From Macquaria australasica (lineage: Eukaryota; Chordata; Actinopteri; Centrarchiformes; Percichthyidae), in contig SEMN01000225.1 in the NCBI GenBank assembly GCA_005408345.1, positions 186,001-250,000 on the forward strand: 64,000 bases of DNA. Direction: 5' to 3'. Positions 1-10,860 of this stretch are shown one piece after another. Each line of letters opens with the position of its first letter. Positions within the stretch are counted from its first letter, which is position 1. The notes beneath the pieces were generated by a model. It was not told where the DNA came from. It did not search any database and saw only the letters and a list, made by a program, of their open reading frames with translations. Position numbers and translations under genes: made by a program.

Positions 1-10
1 GTCACATCAG

Positions 11-533
11 GCTGAATTGACTATAACTGCAAGCTTCCCACTGGGAAAGACGGTTCACATTACCCTCCTACTGGTAAATAAATAATAAATGATGGCACGT
101 GTGGATTTGATTTCTCTTCCACTTGGCGTAAGGTGTTGATTTCTTTGAAATAACTGTCAAATAAAGCACCTATCAGCAATTCAAGATGACAAAAAACAAA
201 ACCATCAGTTATTTTCACACCAAGGGAGGGTGTTTTTTTACCTACAAATACTCCTGCAGACTAACAACAATTTCACCCACAAGCTTAAATCTAAAATGGC
301 AATGTAAGCAAGCAAAAAAAAGAAGAAGATTGAACTGACTGTAATTGCAAGCGACCCACTGGGAAACATTGTGCATGTTATCCTCCCATGCTAACAAAAG
401 ATTTTTCTCCCACTAGGCATCTGATTTGGTGTTGATTTCTTTAAAACAGGCATCAAACATAGCACAAAATAGACCTACAAGCAGTTCAAGATAGTAAAAA
501 CTGAAACCATTTGTTATATTCACACCAACAGAG
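11..533. repeat. Diverged tandem duplication, two units of about 220 bp, period about 318
   Basis: About 14-228 and about 332-533 align along their length. Shared blocks include gaaYtgactRtaaYtgcaag, cccactgggaaa, ggtgttgatttcttt, gcaRttcaagat and ttcacaccaa, in the same order and spacing. The offset between matching blocks at the left end is 318 bases. The units differ by many substitutions and small gaps, so the duplication is old, or they are two adjacent members of a dispersed repeat. The left unit may continue beyond the window edge. Confidence 0.8.
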
Positions 534-2240
534 TCATCTTATTACAGAATAACAACATTGCAAATAGCCTTGTTTTAAAGGAGCCCAGCTTGAAGGCCTT
601 AATGGGAAGGATTTGAAAATGTCCAACTTTGCCGCCCAGTGGTGGTATCAATAAAGACACTGTGAAAGACAGCCATGTACAGTATGTTGCTAATTTGAAT
701 CATTTAATTCAGATCAGCTCAAAGATTGATAGCCATGTAGTTAATTCACTTTCCTCTAAATTAAGAAATCACATAACCGTTTGAATGCACTTCAGTAGAT
801 CAGTACGGTTAAGTGAACAAATGTCTGGTGCTGCTTCTGACTGTCTGCTGTTCAGTAGTCAGGTCAGTATGTAGCCTGTTCAAGCTGTCATGTTCAGTTC
901 AGTACAAAACTAGATCTATGCATGCGAGCTGTTTATAAAGGTAATGGCTCAGTAGCCACCTATTTGCAAGCGAGCAGGTTATCACATCAGGATCGGCTTT
1001 CGTGGTCTTTTAATAAGCTTTGAACCAGGCAGTAACATACTGTGTATCACGGCTGAGTCACCAGTGAGGTGTGCTCCACTGCTAAAAGCTACCGATTTGG
1101 TCATAAACAATAATGATTCAGTATTTTCAGTTTAAAGATTATGTGTTTAAGATGAATTCATACATTCGCCTTGCATTATTCACGCTAATTTGATAACTGA
1201 GTGTTTTTGCAGTCCGGGTTTATTCCCCTCAAACAGCAAAGGACTGACTGTCGCTAGCTAGCAACGGACGCACTGATTGCATGTTGTGTGTCTGTGCTGT
1301 GTTGGAGTACAGCTTAACCTCTGACTTAAAAGTTAACAGGAACTTCTTTCTGTTATTCTCTTCCAGACTACTCTCTTTTTTTGTCTTTCTTTACATTTAT
1401 TAAGTGGTGTCATTAAGCCTTGAAATACACTCAGTTTTTCTATTATAGTTTTTTTTTATAATTTAAAGTCATAATCCTTAAAATTTCAGCTCATCTTGAT
1501 TTGGCGACAGCTGTGGTTACCTGTGGTAACACTAAGAACGTCTTAATGATACAAGTCACAGAGTTCTGTTTGAAAAGAATTTTAAAAAAATGTAATCATA
1601 CGGCTCAGTTTGTCTAACTGTTGTTGGACCAAATGGATCAAATTCTGATAATAAAAAGAGACATTTTGGGGAGGTTGCGATGCTCAAAAACATTCTTCAC
1701 CATTTCACTCAACCTACCTATAACTAAATACATTTAACGCTACAGCAGAATGGATGCAAACTATTTCACACTGATGCATTCACTGTCTTTTACATTTTCA
1801 TATTTCTCATTTAAAATGGCTTTGTCAAGAGGGAAGAGCACGAGCAAGAAAGGCTCTTACTGAACATGCAATTTTATAAATGCATTGTCCCCATGTAGCC
1901 TGAATGAGCAGCAACAGAAGGCCAAAGACATTGTTTAGCTTGGATCGCCACCCCCCTGCAGCAAATGATGTTTGATGACTGTGCTTGGGTGAATTGCCGC
2001 AGCGGTAGGTGACATTGACCCTGGCACTAATCATTTAAAATAATGGATACTGGATATTCCACGCTGGAACACATAGGCAGTGTTGGCTGTCTTTTTAGCT
2101 ATTGATTTATACTGCACGTGTGTCTGTGTCAGCGGGGTTGTTCTGTCACTGTGTAATGTGTCACAAGTCCCAGTGTTGCATATCAGTTTGTGGCACACGC
2201 CCCCTTTGCATGGAAATAGATGGCACAGGGGTTAGAGGAG
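534..2240. other. Non-coding upstream sequence, nothing recognised
   Basis: AT-rich, stop-rich sequence without supportable exons. It contains an imperfect GGTTACC-TG-GGTAAC type palindrome at 1515-1530. The only open frame, 1825-2034 (-), is short and shows no domain. Confidence 0.5.
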
Positions 2241-2342
2241 AGAGAGAGAGAACATTTCCTGCATACCTCTCTCTTGCCCGTTCTCTCGTCTTCTCCCTCC
2301 CACTTTGGGCTTCTGAGCGAGAGTGCCTCACCAGCAGCGCGC

Positions 2343-2389
<47 letters not shown>

Positions 2390-2456
2390 CTCTCTTGCTC
2401 CCTCTCTACCTCTGGCACTCTCTCTCGCTCTCTTACTCTCTCTCAGTCTAAGGGGG
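2240..2456. repeat. Pyrimidine-rich tract with (CT)n microsatellite
   Basis: A GAGAGAG run at about 2236-2249 is followed by CT-dominated sequence. A nearly perfect (CT)20 lies at about 2346-2386, then further CTCTC runs to about 2446. The long open frames on both strands here (Ser/Leu-rich one way, Glu/Arg-rich the other) are produced by the dinucleotide repeat and are not genes. Confidence 0.93.
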
Positions 2457-3581
2457 GATTCTCCGTAAACAGCTGTAGCTTAATGTGATCCTCACTTATC
2501 ATCATCTCATTGATGTTCTCTTGGTTTTTTATGTTTTTCTCTTCTGAATGAAATCACTCTGCTGCCGATGTTACAGCTGACATCCAGTGTGTGGATGCTA
2601 CCAAGGTGCACACCAGGGTACAGGGAACGGAAGAGAACTTTTAAGGCTGCTATCAGTGCACCTTTCCCCTGAATCTAGACACTTGGGATTGGTTTATTTG
2701 CTGCTGAGAGATCAGTCAACAGTGGGGGGAATTTTGTTGTAGTAGATGACTCATTTAGGTTATTTTCTCCCTCGAGACTGCTGGATATAGATTTCTTTTT
2801 CCTTCTGTTCCACCTGCGTGTTTCACGTCTCAGATACTCTGTAGAATTTGTTGGGACTTTTATGGAGTGTGAAATTTTTGAAGTAAGTGCGAAGTTTGGA
2901 GGAGCAAAGTGAGACAAAGCATGGCTGATAGAACTGCAGCTGAGTGTTAAACCCTTCTGTCCAGGGAAACAGTCCAGGTAAGACTGTGCGTATTCTAATT
3001 CACTTGCATGCAGAGATAGATTTGTAGTTGTCCTTAAAGATACATTTGCATGCATGCACTAAGGGCTGTTGTGCTTATCGGAGCATCCCAGACAGGTCTT
3101 TTAGTGAGGACTGAAATGTAATTTTACCCATGTCTGACTTCATCTCTTCCCCTGGTGTTTTTGGAACAACATGTTGCAAAGGAAGAATACTTTCTCAATT
3201 ACTTCTGTCTGCATTTTGACAGCTTGGCATTAGACTGGACAAAGCCAGAGCTCTGTGACTGAGTAAAAAGTTCTCTGTGTTCCTTCAACAGTCGCATCAA
3301 CTCTGATACATTTGGCTCTGCTTTTTTTTTTAATATACTCCCTGGGTGCATGCAATCACTTGCATTGTTTCGCCTGTATTCTCTCAGAGAGTGAGGATGC
3401 ATTTCGTCATCAGCCCTCTGAAATTCTGCTGACGTAAATACTACTCAGATAGAATATCACCCAATAAATTATAGCTCTCATTTCCATCAGAAATTCTTTC
3501 ACAGTAAGATTTGCAAATTTTATCAGCATTAAGCAATCAGCTTAATCAGACTGTGGCAATCACATTCAGTCCACACAACTG
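2457..3581. other. Non-coding sequence upstream of uts2r, no gene recognised
   Basis: No repeat family or exon recognised. The 126-codon minus-strand frame at 2675-3055 has low-complexity composition (Ser, Asn, Thr, Lys) and no domain. A non-coding first exon of uts2r could lie here or further left, but nothing marks it. Confidence 0.4.
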
Positions 3582-4088
3582 CAGCGGTCGAATGTAACTA
3601 ATCACATTTAGTACTGTACTCGAGTGCAATTTTGTGGTACTTCTACTTTACTTGAGTATTTCCATTTTATGCTTATTTATACTTCAACTACACTACATTT
3701 TGGAGGCAAATATTGTACTTTTTACTCCACTACATTTATTTAATAGCTTTAGTTACTTTGCAGATTTAGATTTTTAATACAAAATATAAATCAACTAATA
3801 AATTATGATATACTATTATAGGTTGAGCTACCCAGCAGTATATAAAATAATTCAAATTAGTCCCACCTTTACCAGCTGAAGCATTAAAGTGATGTACACA
3901 TTAATTCATTAATCACTAATTATAATCCAGTAATGTAATATATATGAGTCTGAAATGGGCATAATGATTCTGCATAATGTGTACTTTCACTTTTGGTACT
4001 TTAAGTATATTTTGATGCTAATACTTTTGTACTTTTACTTAAGGAAGATTTTGAATGCATGGTCTGAAAGATCAGAATACCACCACTG
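3582..4088. mobile_element. Non-autonomous inverted-repeat DNA transposon (hAT-like MITE), about 507 bp
   Basis: The left end reads CAGCGGTCGAATG and the right end, reverse complemented, CAGTGGTGGTATTC, giving an imperfect terminal inverted repeat starting CAG. The body has the GTACTT/TACTTTTACTT blocks (cattttatgcttatttatac, gtactttttactccactaca) of a repeat abundant in percomorph fish genomes. No coding capacity. Target-site duplication is not clear. It ends about 470 bp before the first identified uts2r exon. Confidence 0.75.
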
Positions 4089-4540
4089 AACAGTTGTTGT
4101 GCCATCTTAAAACCTGTGGTCAGAAACAAAGACACTAACTGTTTCAGAACTTGTCCAACATCTAATTTCATGACCAATTTAGGTAAAACTGGGTAACAGA
4201 ACATACGTCATTATATTACCCTAAATAAAATGTGATTGAATTTGCATGAGCTTGAAGCTATTTTCAAAGCTGCTTTGTAAGCCATGAATAAAATTAGGGA
4301 TTTCCTCAATATGAATGAGTTGGTCACTTGAAGCAGTCAGAGGTACAACTGAAAGAAGCAGATTTTGAAAATGACTAGTAGAGACGGAGCCTGAAAAGAA
4401 GCTTTGTATTGAAAGCAAGCTCATTAAGTCCTTCCATGTTGACTTCTTCTTCTGTCACAAATGGAGATTATAAAAGAAATGAACTCAAACAGACCAGTAT
4501 CTAACTATAATCCCCCATTTATGTAAAATAAGGATTGATT
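4089..4540. other. Short non-coding interval between the MITE and the uts2r acceptor
   Basis: No repeat or exon recognised. The minus-strand frame 4221-4424 has no recognisable domain. Confidence 0.4.
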
Positions 4541-4558
4541 ATTGATTTTTCTGCACAG
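4541..4558 (+). other. Probable splice acceptor of a 5'-UTR intron upstream of uts2r
   Basis: A T-rich tract followed by CTGCACAG lies 44 bases before the start codon and fits a 3' splice site well. It implies that the first transcribed exon lies further upstream and is non-coding, or short with an alternative start. No upstream exon could be identified by eye. Confidence 0.55.
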
Positions 4559-4602
4559 TTGTGACCCTCACCTCTTACATTTCTGTTCCCACGCATCCAG
4601 AT

Positions 4603-5316
4603 ATGACCACAGTGTCCATGGAGCCTGTAGGAGTCCTCGTGGAAAGGGGTGCCAATGCCACAGACCCTCCTCTGAATGCGCATGAGGACACAGCTGCCAC
4701 CTTTACCATTGGCACCATCCTCTCCATCATGTGCCTTGTTGGAGTCTCGGGGAACATCTACACCCTGGTGGTCATGTGCCACTCCATGAGGACTGCAGCC
4801 TCTATGTACATCTACATCATAAACTTAGCTTTGGCAGATCTGCTGTATCTTCTCACCATACCATTTATAGTCTGCACACACTTCCTAAAGGGATGGTACT
4901 TTGGGGATGCAGGGTGTCGGATTCTGATCAGCATGGACTTCCTGACCATGCATGCCAGTATCTTCACGCTGACAATCATGAGCACGGAGCGCTACTTTGC
5001 TGTGCTCAAGCCACTCGACACAGTCAAGCGGTCTAAAAGTTACCGGAAGGCCATCGCTCTGCTGGTCTGGGTTGCATCTCTCATCCTCACCCTACCGATG
5101 ATTGTGAGCATTCAGCTAATGACAGTGGGCAACAAGGCTATGTGTCAGCCCACCTTGTCGCCACTCTCCTACAAAGTTTACATCTCCTTCCTGTTTTGCA
5201 CTAGCATTGTCGCCCCAGGACTGATCATTGGCTATCTCTACATCCAGCTTGCACGCACTTATTGGGTTTCACAGACGGAGACCTTCAAACAGACGAAGAA
5301 ACTCCCCAATCAAAAG
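4603..5316 (+). CDS. uts2r: uts2r coding exon 1 (residues 1-238, N-terminus to start of intracellular loop 3)
   Basis: Encodes the extracellular N-terminus, TM1-TM5 and the first part of intracellular loop 3, ending in ...LPNQK. The donor AAG|gtcagt at 5316/5317 fits the consensus. Reading past it gives only about 20 residues without receptor similarity before a stop at 5377-5379, so the splice is needed. The frame is open back to the acceptor at 4558 but has no ATG there; a stop lies just upstream of the acceptor in intron sequence. The second Met, codon 6, has a weaker context. Confidence 0.94.
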
Positions 5317-7448
5317 GTCAGTGCATCACAAGAGATGGTTCTATTTCACACAATCTTGCTTTCTAAAAGTGCTTTTTGAGCTTTACCGCTCATCTTCAAA
5401 GATTTACGTAGTGATTATTTGCATGTATGTTCTCACGTAGTAAGTCCTCCAAGTTAAACGACAAAATGCATTGTTTGTGCATGCCCTCCAGAATTACACA
5501 AGTGTTTTCTGATCTGACACCCCTTTCCGCAGAACAACATCATGTGTCAGTGACTTCTTAAACTGTTAGAAACTTTCTAATCTAGCACTTCTATGGTTAA
5601 GTTTTGGTTAGGTTTAGGCACTGAATGACTTGGTTAGGGTAAGGGAAAGATCATGTTTTGGTAAAAAAAAAAAAAAACAACAACAACCTGGCTTGGTTAA
5701 GATTGGGGAATGGTCGTGGTCATGGTTTACAAGAAATGCTGCTGACTGTCGGCAGGAGGCAAGAAATGAACAAATGAACAGTTAGTAAAAGTCTGACCTT
5801 TTATTGACCCACCCAACTGCCCCATCCTCCCCCCTCTGTGGACTTTGTGGAGGAAGGATAGTCTCTCTACACCAATCTGAGGCCCAGTTCTTGGTTCTCC
5901 TTTTGTGGTGGGCAGGATCACCCTAGACCCTGTCCCTCACATCTTACCCAGTCTACAACTCAGCTGGAGATGGATCCAGACACATCCATCCTTCCTGCCT
6001 ATCCATCTGATATTCAGGAAGTTAGGCAAGACACTGCTTTACAAACTACCACTACAGCCATTCCACTCACTGAGGCTGTTGATTTAGTCATACTCCTCAT
6101 GGAGAGTGTATTAACTCCTGAGGGAGGGGTCCTATCCTGTAGCTCATAGGCTTGTGACATTCTGTCTCACGGCTATTGTACAACTCTCTGTTTGGGCAAG
6201 GGTTTGCCAGCAACAACACTGTCATCATAAAAGATATATTGTTGCTATTTAAGAGTATATGACTGTAGCAGCATCACTTTGCACTCTGCTTAAAGCATCC
6301 CGTTATCTCCCTGCCGCTGCGGGTTTTCTATTTTCCATTCCTCTCCTGCTTTCTGCTCACACTGAGAGAAAATCCGCTGCAATTTGCTTCATAGCAGGGC
6401 TTGAGATGGGTTAATTTTGTCTTATCAGTGTGATTAACAATGTGGCGAATGCTGCCCTTCAGTTGCATTAAAGGATGTTCATAGGATTTACTTGTACCTT
6501 GAAGCAAGAGAGAATGCAGACTGTCCAACTTTCAAAAGTGCCACTACTTGCTACAGGAATAATTAATTTTCTCTGTGCCTACCAGTGCTGTGTGTAACTG
6601 TGGATCCCTTACTGTGATCACGCTGGGTCAAGAGAGGCAGGGTTTGATAAGCCATTGTTGGCTTTCTTAGTACTGATCACTGGAGAAAAATTAGTAGGGG
6701 TCAACCGCTAACCAGAGCCAACTTTCATAGATTTGTACACAAATTTACAGTGCAAGACGAGTGATCAAAATCAATAGAGCTCATAGAACTAAAGTTATGA
6801 TATATTATTATAGTAGGGTGTGTTATTTGCTATACTTGAGCCTAAATATGTGGAAATTTGATTTTGTGATTTCAACATTTTAATATACAGGAAAGCTTTT
6901 TCTACACTGTGTTTGTCTATGTGTCGTTTGGTGATATACAGTTGATCTAATAATTTATCTCAGTATCCAGATGATAACATTTTGTTTGACATTTGACATT
7001 AATGCACCACTATCCGGTGCATCAATGCTTCTCATTAATGGTTCTTCTCTGTGGTCTTATGTCTCTAAAGGTGCTGTATCTGATATTCACCATCGTGCTC
7101 CTCTTCTGGGCATGCTTCCTGCCCTTCTGGATCTGGCAGCTGCTGGGTCAGTTCCACCCCTCACTGTCCCTGTCCACCAAAGCCAAACGCAACATCAACT
7201 ACCTGACCACGTGTCTGACGTATTCCAACAGCTGCATTAACCCTTTTCTGTACACGCTGCTCACCAAGAACTACAAGGAGTACCTGAGGAAGCACAAGCG
7301 GTCCTGGACAGCCGGCAGCTACTTCAACAGGAGGAGTCGCTTTCAGCGTTCGCCACGCCGGTCGCCATCTTCCAGCAGTCAGCAGTGTACTGAGAGCTTT
7401 ATGCTCACACACACAGCCTCCCTGCGAGCACATAACAGCAGTTTGTAA
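4603..7448 (+). CDS. uts2r: Urotensin II receptor (class A GPCR), two coding exons 4603-5316 and 7071-7448
   Basis: Seven-transmembrane receptor for urotensin II and urotensin-related peptides; family members act at the plasma membrane, mainly through Gq/11 and calcium release. The joined product is 363 residues (human UTS2R is 389). Visible landmarks: glycosylation sequon N18-A-T, TM1 about 33-58 with G50-N51, TM2 about 68-93 with NLALAD (D79), C105 at the top of TM3 and C181 in loop 2 as the expected disulfide, D112 at the usual peptide-amine contact, E129-R130-Y131 (the ERY form of DRY), W156 in TM4, P205 in TM5, FWACFLPF (250-257) in TM6 and NPFLY (295-299) in TM7. The C-terminal tail is basic and serine-rich, with an RFQR motif shared with mammalian UTS2R. 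ATG 4603 is the first in-frame Met and has a purine at -3. Teleosts carry several uts2r paralogues; which one this is cannot be decided here. Family assignment is very secure. Confidence 0.95.
5317..7070 (+). other. uts2r intron in intracellular loop 3, phase 0, 1754 bp
   Basis: GT-AG intron with donor gtcagt and acceptor gtctctaaag. It interrupts the receptor between TM5 and TM6; mammalian UTS2R is read from a single coding exon. Inside it, 5600-5720 is a G/T-rich segment with TTAGG-like repeats (GGTTAGGGTAAGGG) and an A15 tract followed by (CAA)n. It resembles a dispersed teleost repeat, but I cannot name it. The rest looks unique, and no second gene is visible in it. Confidence 0.9.
7071..7448 (+). 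CDS. uts2r: uts2r coding exon 2 (residues 239-363, TM6-TM7 and C-tail)
   Basis: Begins exactly after an acceptor AG at 7069-7070, in phase 0, so K238 is followed by VLYLIFTIV at the start of TM6. It contains the TM6 FWACFLPF block, the TM7 NYLTTCLTYSNSCINPFLY region, which is nearly identical to mammalian UTS2R, helix 8 (about KNYKEYLRK) and a serine- and arginine-rich cytoplasmic tail likely to be phosphorylated. It ends at TAA 7446-7448. Confidence 0.94.
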   Translation: MLYLIFTIVLLFWACFLPFWIWQLLGQFHPSLSLSTKAKRNINYLTTCLTYSNSCINPFLYTLLTKNYKEYLRKHKRSWTAGSYFNRRSRFQRSPRRSPSSSSQQCTESFMLTHTASLRAHNSSL

Positions 7449-7860
7449 GGTAGGAGCAGATTTTATCTTACTATTTGTGATATTGGTAGCTGATGAGAAA
7501 ACCGAAAGTATGACAATCCCTAAAAGACATCATACGACATTACCTAAACACAGCTTAGTGCTGCAGTCATATCCAACTATTTTTATATCTTTCTACTAAC
7601 GAGTATGCATCAACAGCCTGGGAGCCAGTGTATGCTTTAGACTTGGCGGCTTTGTTGGAGTTTTCTATCAGAGGAAAGCCTGGATCTGATAGGTTGTGAT
7701 GTGATTACAGATGCCATTGATTTCTGGCCCTCTTAAACAAGTCTGTTTAGGATTCCTACTTCCTGGTATGCAGTGTAAACATGTCCAAATGGGACTGGTG
7801 CCTCCTGATGTTTATGTATGGAACTGGGTGAGCTGATGAAAGATGTTCAGAAACAATAAA
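7449..7860 (+). other. Probable uts2r 3' UTR with AATAAA at 7855-7860
   Basis: Non-coding sequence after the receptor stop. The first good polyadenylation signal on the sense strand is AATAAA at 7855-7860, about 410 bases after the stop, so cleavage would fall near 7875-7890. Later signals are possible, so the true 3' end is uncertain. Confidence 0.4.
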
Positions 7861-8691
7861 TATTTGATTGCATGGGAAATTCCGAAGGTTCTGTCTAAAT
7901 CTTCTATCTTGGTCACTCCTGATTTCATATCGGCATATGTTACCTCGCACTATACTGCTGTGATTTGACCATACTGTACATTATACTGTGTAACTTAATC
8001 TAAGTTAAAAGGTCCATTTACTAGCGGCTTTCAACTGCATCTCACTGTCTTCTCTGAAGAATAATTGGAATAGTAGGTGTTTTTATATCAAAATTGAAAT
8101 TGAAATTTACTCAGCTGTAGCTCATTAGCATTCATTGTGAGTGGCAAAACACCAAAAACAAGATCTTGGCTGTTGCCTGGTTATGCTTTCTGCATGCTGA
8201 TAATATTGATGTGGCATTTTAATGTCTTAAAAAATGCGATGTGTCATTTTAATTGCTAATTTAAATGTAGCTGTAGCTAATTAGCATTCATTGTGAGAGG
8301 TAAAACACACACACACGCACACAAAGAAAAATGTTTTGTGGAAGAGGAAACTCCACTATGTATATTTTAATGTTTTCTGTTCATAACAGACCAACAGAAT
8401 GGCAGGTCTTTACATAAATGATCTAAATAATCACCTTGGGTCAATTTTTAGAGAGGAAGCTAGCAGGTAGCTCGGTACTTGTCAAGTGTAAATGACTGAA
8501 AGCTGGCAGACGGAGTTGTTGGAATATGCCAGTTAAACTTTTAAGAGCATCATAGCATCAACTTGTCAAGGTAAAAGCTCTGGGACTTCTTGAATTCGGG
8601 GTTGTGATGCTGTCTTTCCTCAGTCTACGAAGCTAACGTTAATGTTAGCTTAAACTGCTACAGTGCAGAGCTGTCAGCAATGGGTGTCGAC
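7861..8691. repeat. Downstream spacer containing a local direct repeat (8114-8152 and 8270-8309)
   Basis: The motif CTGTAGCTMATTAGCATTC followed by ATTGTGAG and RGKNAAAACAC appears twice, 156 bases apart. Each unit also carries a GATGTGNCATTTTAAT motif nearby, so this is a short diverged duplication. A small (CA)n follows the second copy. Otherwise nothing recognised. Confidence 0.65.
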
Positions 8692-9064
8692 CATGGATGT
8701 ATAAAGAGAACTGGATACAGCGTCGGAGGCGGGGCCCCGTTCATTCCTATGAAAACTGCTCAGCGGCGCATGAAGCCAAAAAAGTTCAACTTCCCGGGTA
8801 TAAAATTACTCGGATCTTCAACATAACTCTGGATTCAGCTATTTATGCATTTTACAACATTTAGGACATAATGTTTTAAATAAGGGCTATTTAAGTGTTC
8901 AAAAAATCCGCTGATTTACAGACGTCTCTTTCCCAATGTAAGTCTATGGGAAAAAGTGTCTTGGGGCCAGTGTGCATCACGTGACGGACCCGGAAGTTGT
9001 AATTACACGGTTTGGCCACTATGTCAAATTGGCTTCAAAGCCTGGCGCTCTTCCTGGGGGCTTG
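8692..9064. mobile_element. hAT-like non-autonomous element, 373 bp, with perfect 8-bp target-site duplication
   Basis: It starts CATGGATGTATAAAG and ends GGGGGCTTG. It is flanked by GTGTCGAC at 8684-8691 and again at 9065-9072; eight bases is the duplication size typical of hAT transposition. The left end matches the ends of the elements at 57270-57757 and 42381-42613, and its internal ACAGACGTCTCTTT block (near 8918) recurs near 42490. It is more GC-rich than its surroundings and has no coding capacity. Confidence 0.85.
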
Positions 9065-10860
9065 GTGTCGACAGTCCTGTACCGGACATTATCAGACATG
9101 CCTTAGCAGTAGTTTAATATTGCCATAAATGGAAAGCTATGTAGCTGTTATTAATAAATATCGAGACACTTTTGAATGTCATAATTATATCTGAATAATA
9201 TTCAGTAATGTTAAGTATGCCACTAATGTAATGTCTTAATAAATGTGAGTTCAAATGCTCTTGTTTTCTATATAATGCAAGGCAAGTTTACTTAGAAATT
9301 TACTTTTCTCTAACTGGTTTAAAAAATAGAATTCAGGGAGAACCTCAACAATAAACAAGTGCATTATATATCTGAGTCCATTCATGTAAAAGTAAGATAG
9401 GTTTGGGAATATGCTTCGTACAATCACAATTTTACACTATGTAGACCACAAATACAGACATCCAGTTTAACTCATGGGAAATGAAGACAATTTAAATTGC
9501 AAACAGAAATGGGTCAGAAAAATCGCAATTACATATTTCATGGTGGACCTTTGAACTATTTTGTTACACATACTTTTCCCAAAGGTCAAAAATGAACTTC
9601 CATGCTCATTAAATTAAACTGTATCTATTGTCTTGTTGAATACTTTTCTGCAGTAATACCATTGGTGAACTTTATTCATGGAACACTTCATTCAACATGC
9701 ACAGTGTCAAAATTTACAATAATGTGGCAATCGAAGTTTCCAGCTCAACTTTACCTCTCAATTATATTGAGTATTACCCAGGGAATGTCTATTGCCTCAA
9801 GAAAGAAAGTCACTCTATCACTGAAATATTATCCTTTATAGTTGTTATTTTATATTGCCTCAGATAATCTTTGTCAGATTCTGCCTTATTTCAATTTTTA
9901 ACTGACAGAAGTGTCTTTTATAACAGTCCTGTTACTATATTCAAGGACTGAATATGGCTCTTGTGTGGATTCTGTATAAAGTTTGATTATTTCTCAGCTT
10001 TGCGCCATCGCCAGATGCTCCACTTCTTGCAAAACATAAATATTTTGTGTGTATTTATGTATGTGTCTGCCAGTATGCATGACTGTCTCATACATTAAAT
10101 GGGTTGAAGACGTCGGTCGCAAGTGTTCCTTGCAGAGGAAACTGGAGGACTGAATCCAGCTAGTGCAGCGGAGGGGAACGGAGGGTGAAGAGCAGGGCGA
10201 AGGGAGTAGGGGTTGGGGTGGGGTGGCAGGATGCACATGCACACACACACTCACACACACACAGAGGCACACACTTGCTACTAACTTGCCACTTAGAGAG
10301 TTTGGTAGCACAGCCATATATATCTGCCAAGCAGTGAAAAAGTCAGCTGACACACAACACAGGATTTTTTTGTTCTTTTGCAGATGATGGCATCTGCTAA
10401 ATAAATAACTAAAATGAATGAAGATCATAACTAAGTCCAGATTGACACAGCAGGATATTATAGCTAAGTGTTTGCCTCTTTCCCCCATAACCTCCCCAAT
10501 GAAACTAATCTATTTTATATCCTAAAATAATATCACCAATCATTCCAGTTCATCCCAGAAGAGGGAAAATAAGAAGGAAAAATTCAATATTTACAATCCC
10601 GTTCATAATTTTGCCCTCAGCTAATATATTGGTAGTGCTTTAACCTTGATTACTGGGTGGTGTGTGTCCAGGCTGCCTGCAGAGAGAGAGTAGCAGTGAG
10701 TCATATATTACTATTCTGCCTTGGAATACAATGTGCTGAGTGACACCTACCATAATTCACAAGGGTAGAGAATATAGCTCCATATTTGTGCCTGCACACA
10801 CAGAGACACACACGCATGCACAGTATTTCTCCAATACCATCACCACCACCAAGACACATT
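9065..10860. other. Non-coding AT-rich spacer with a short (CA)n at about 10234-10275
   Basis: No exon, transposon end or RNA gene recognised. The 164-codon minus-strand frame 9994-10488 crosses the CA repeat and has a Val/Cys dipeptide run generated by it; I do not consider it a gene. Confidence 0.5.

Noticed and set aside
2102..2488. 128-codon Ser/Leu-rich frame and its Glu/Arg-rich antisense frame
   Set aside because: Both are generated by the CT microsatellite; no domain or splice context.
4561..4602. Extending the receptor start to GTG at 4561
   Set aside because: GTG is not a usual vertebrate start, and the position lies two bases after a splice acceptor; ATG 4603 has acceptable context and gives a normal N-terminus.
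5317..5379. Intronless receptor ending at the stop at 5377-5379
   Set aside because: It would lack TM6 and TM7. A consensus donor at 5317 and an in-phase acceptor at 7070 restore both.
9994..10488. 164-codon minus-strand frame
   Set aside because: Crosses a CA repeat, has no recognisable domain, and no flanking exons or promoter evidence.
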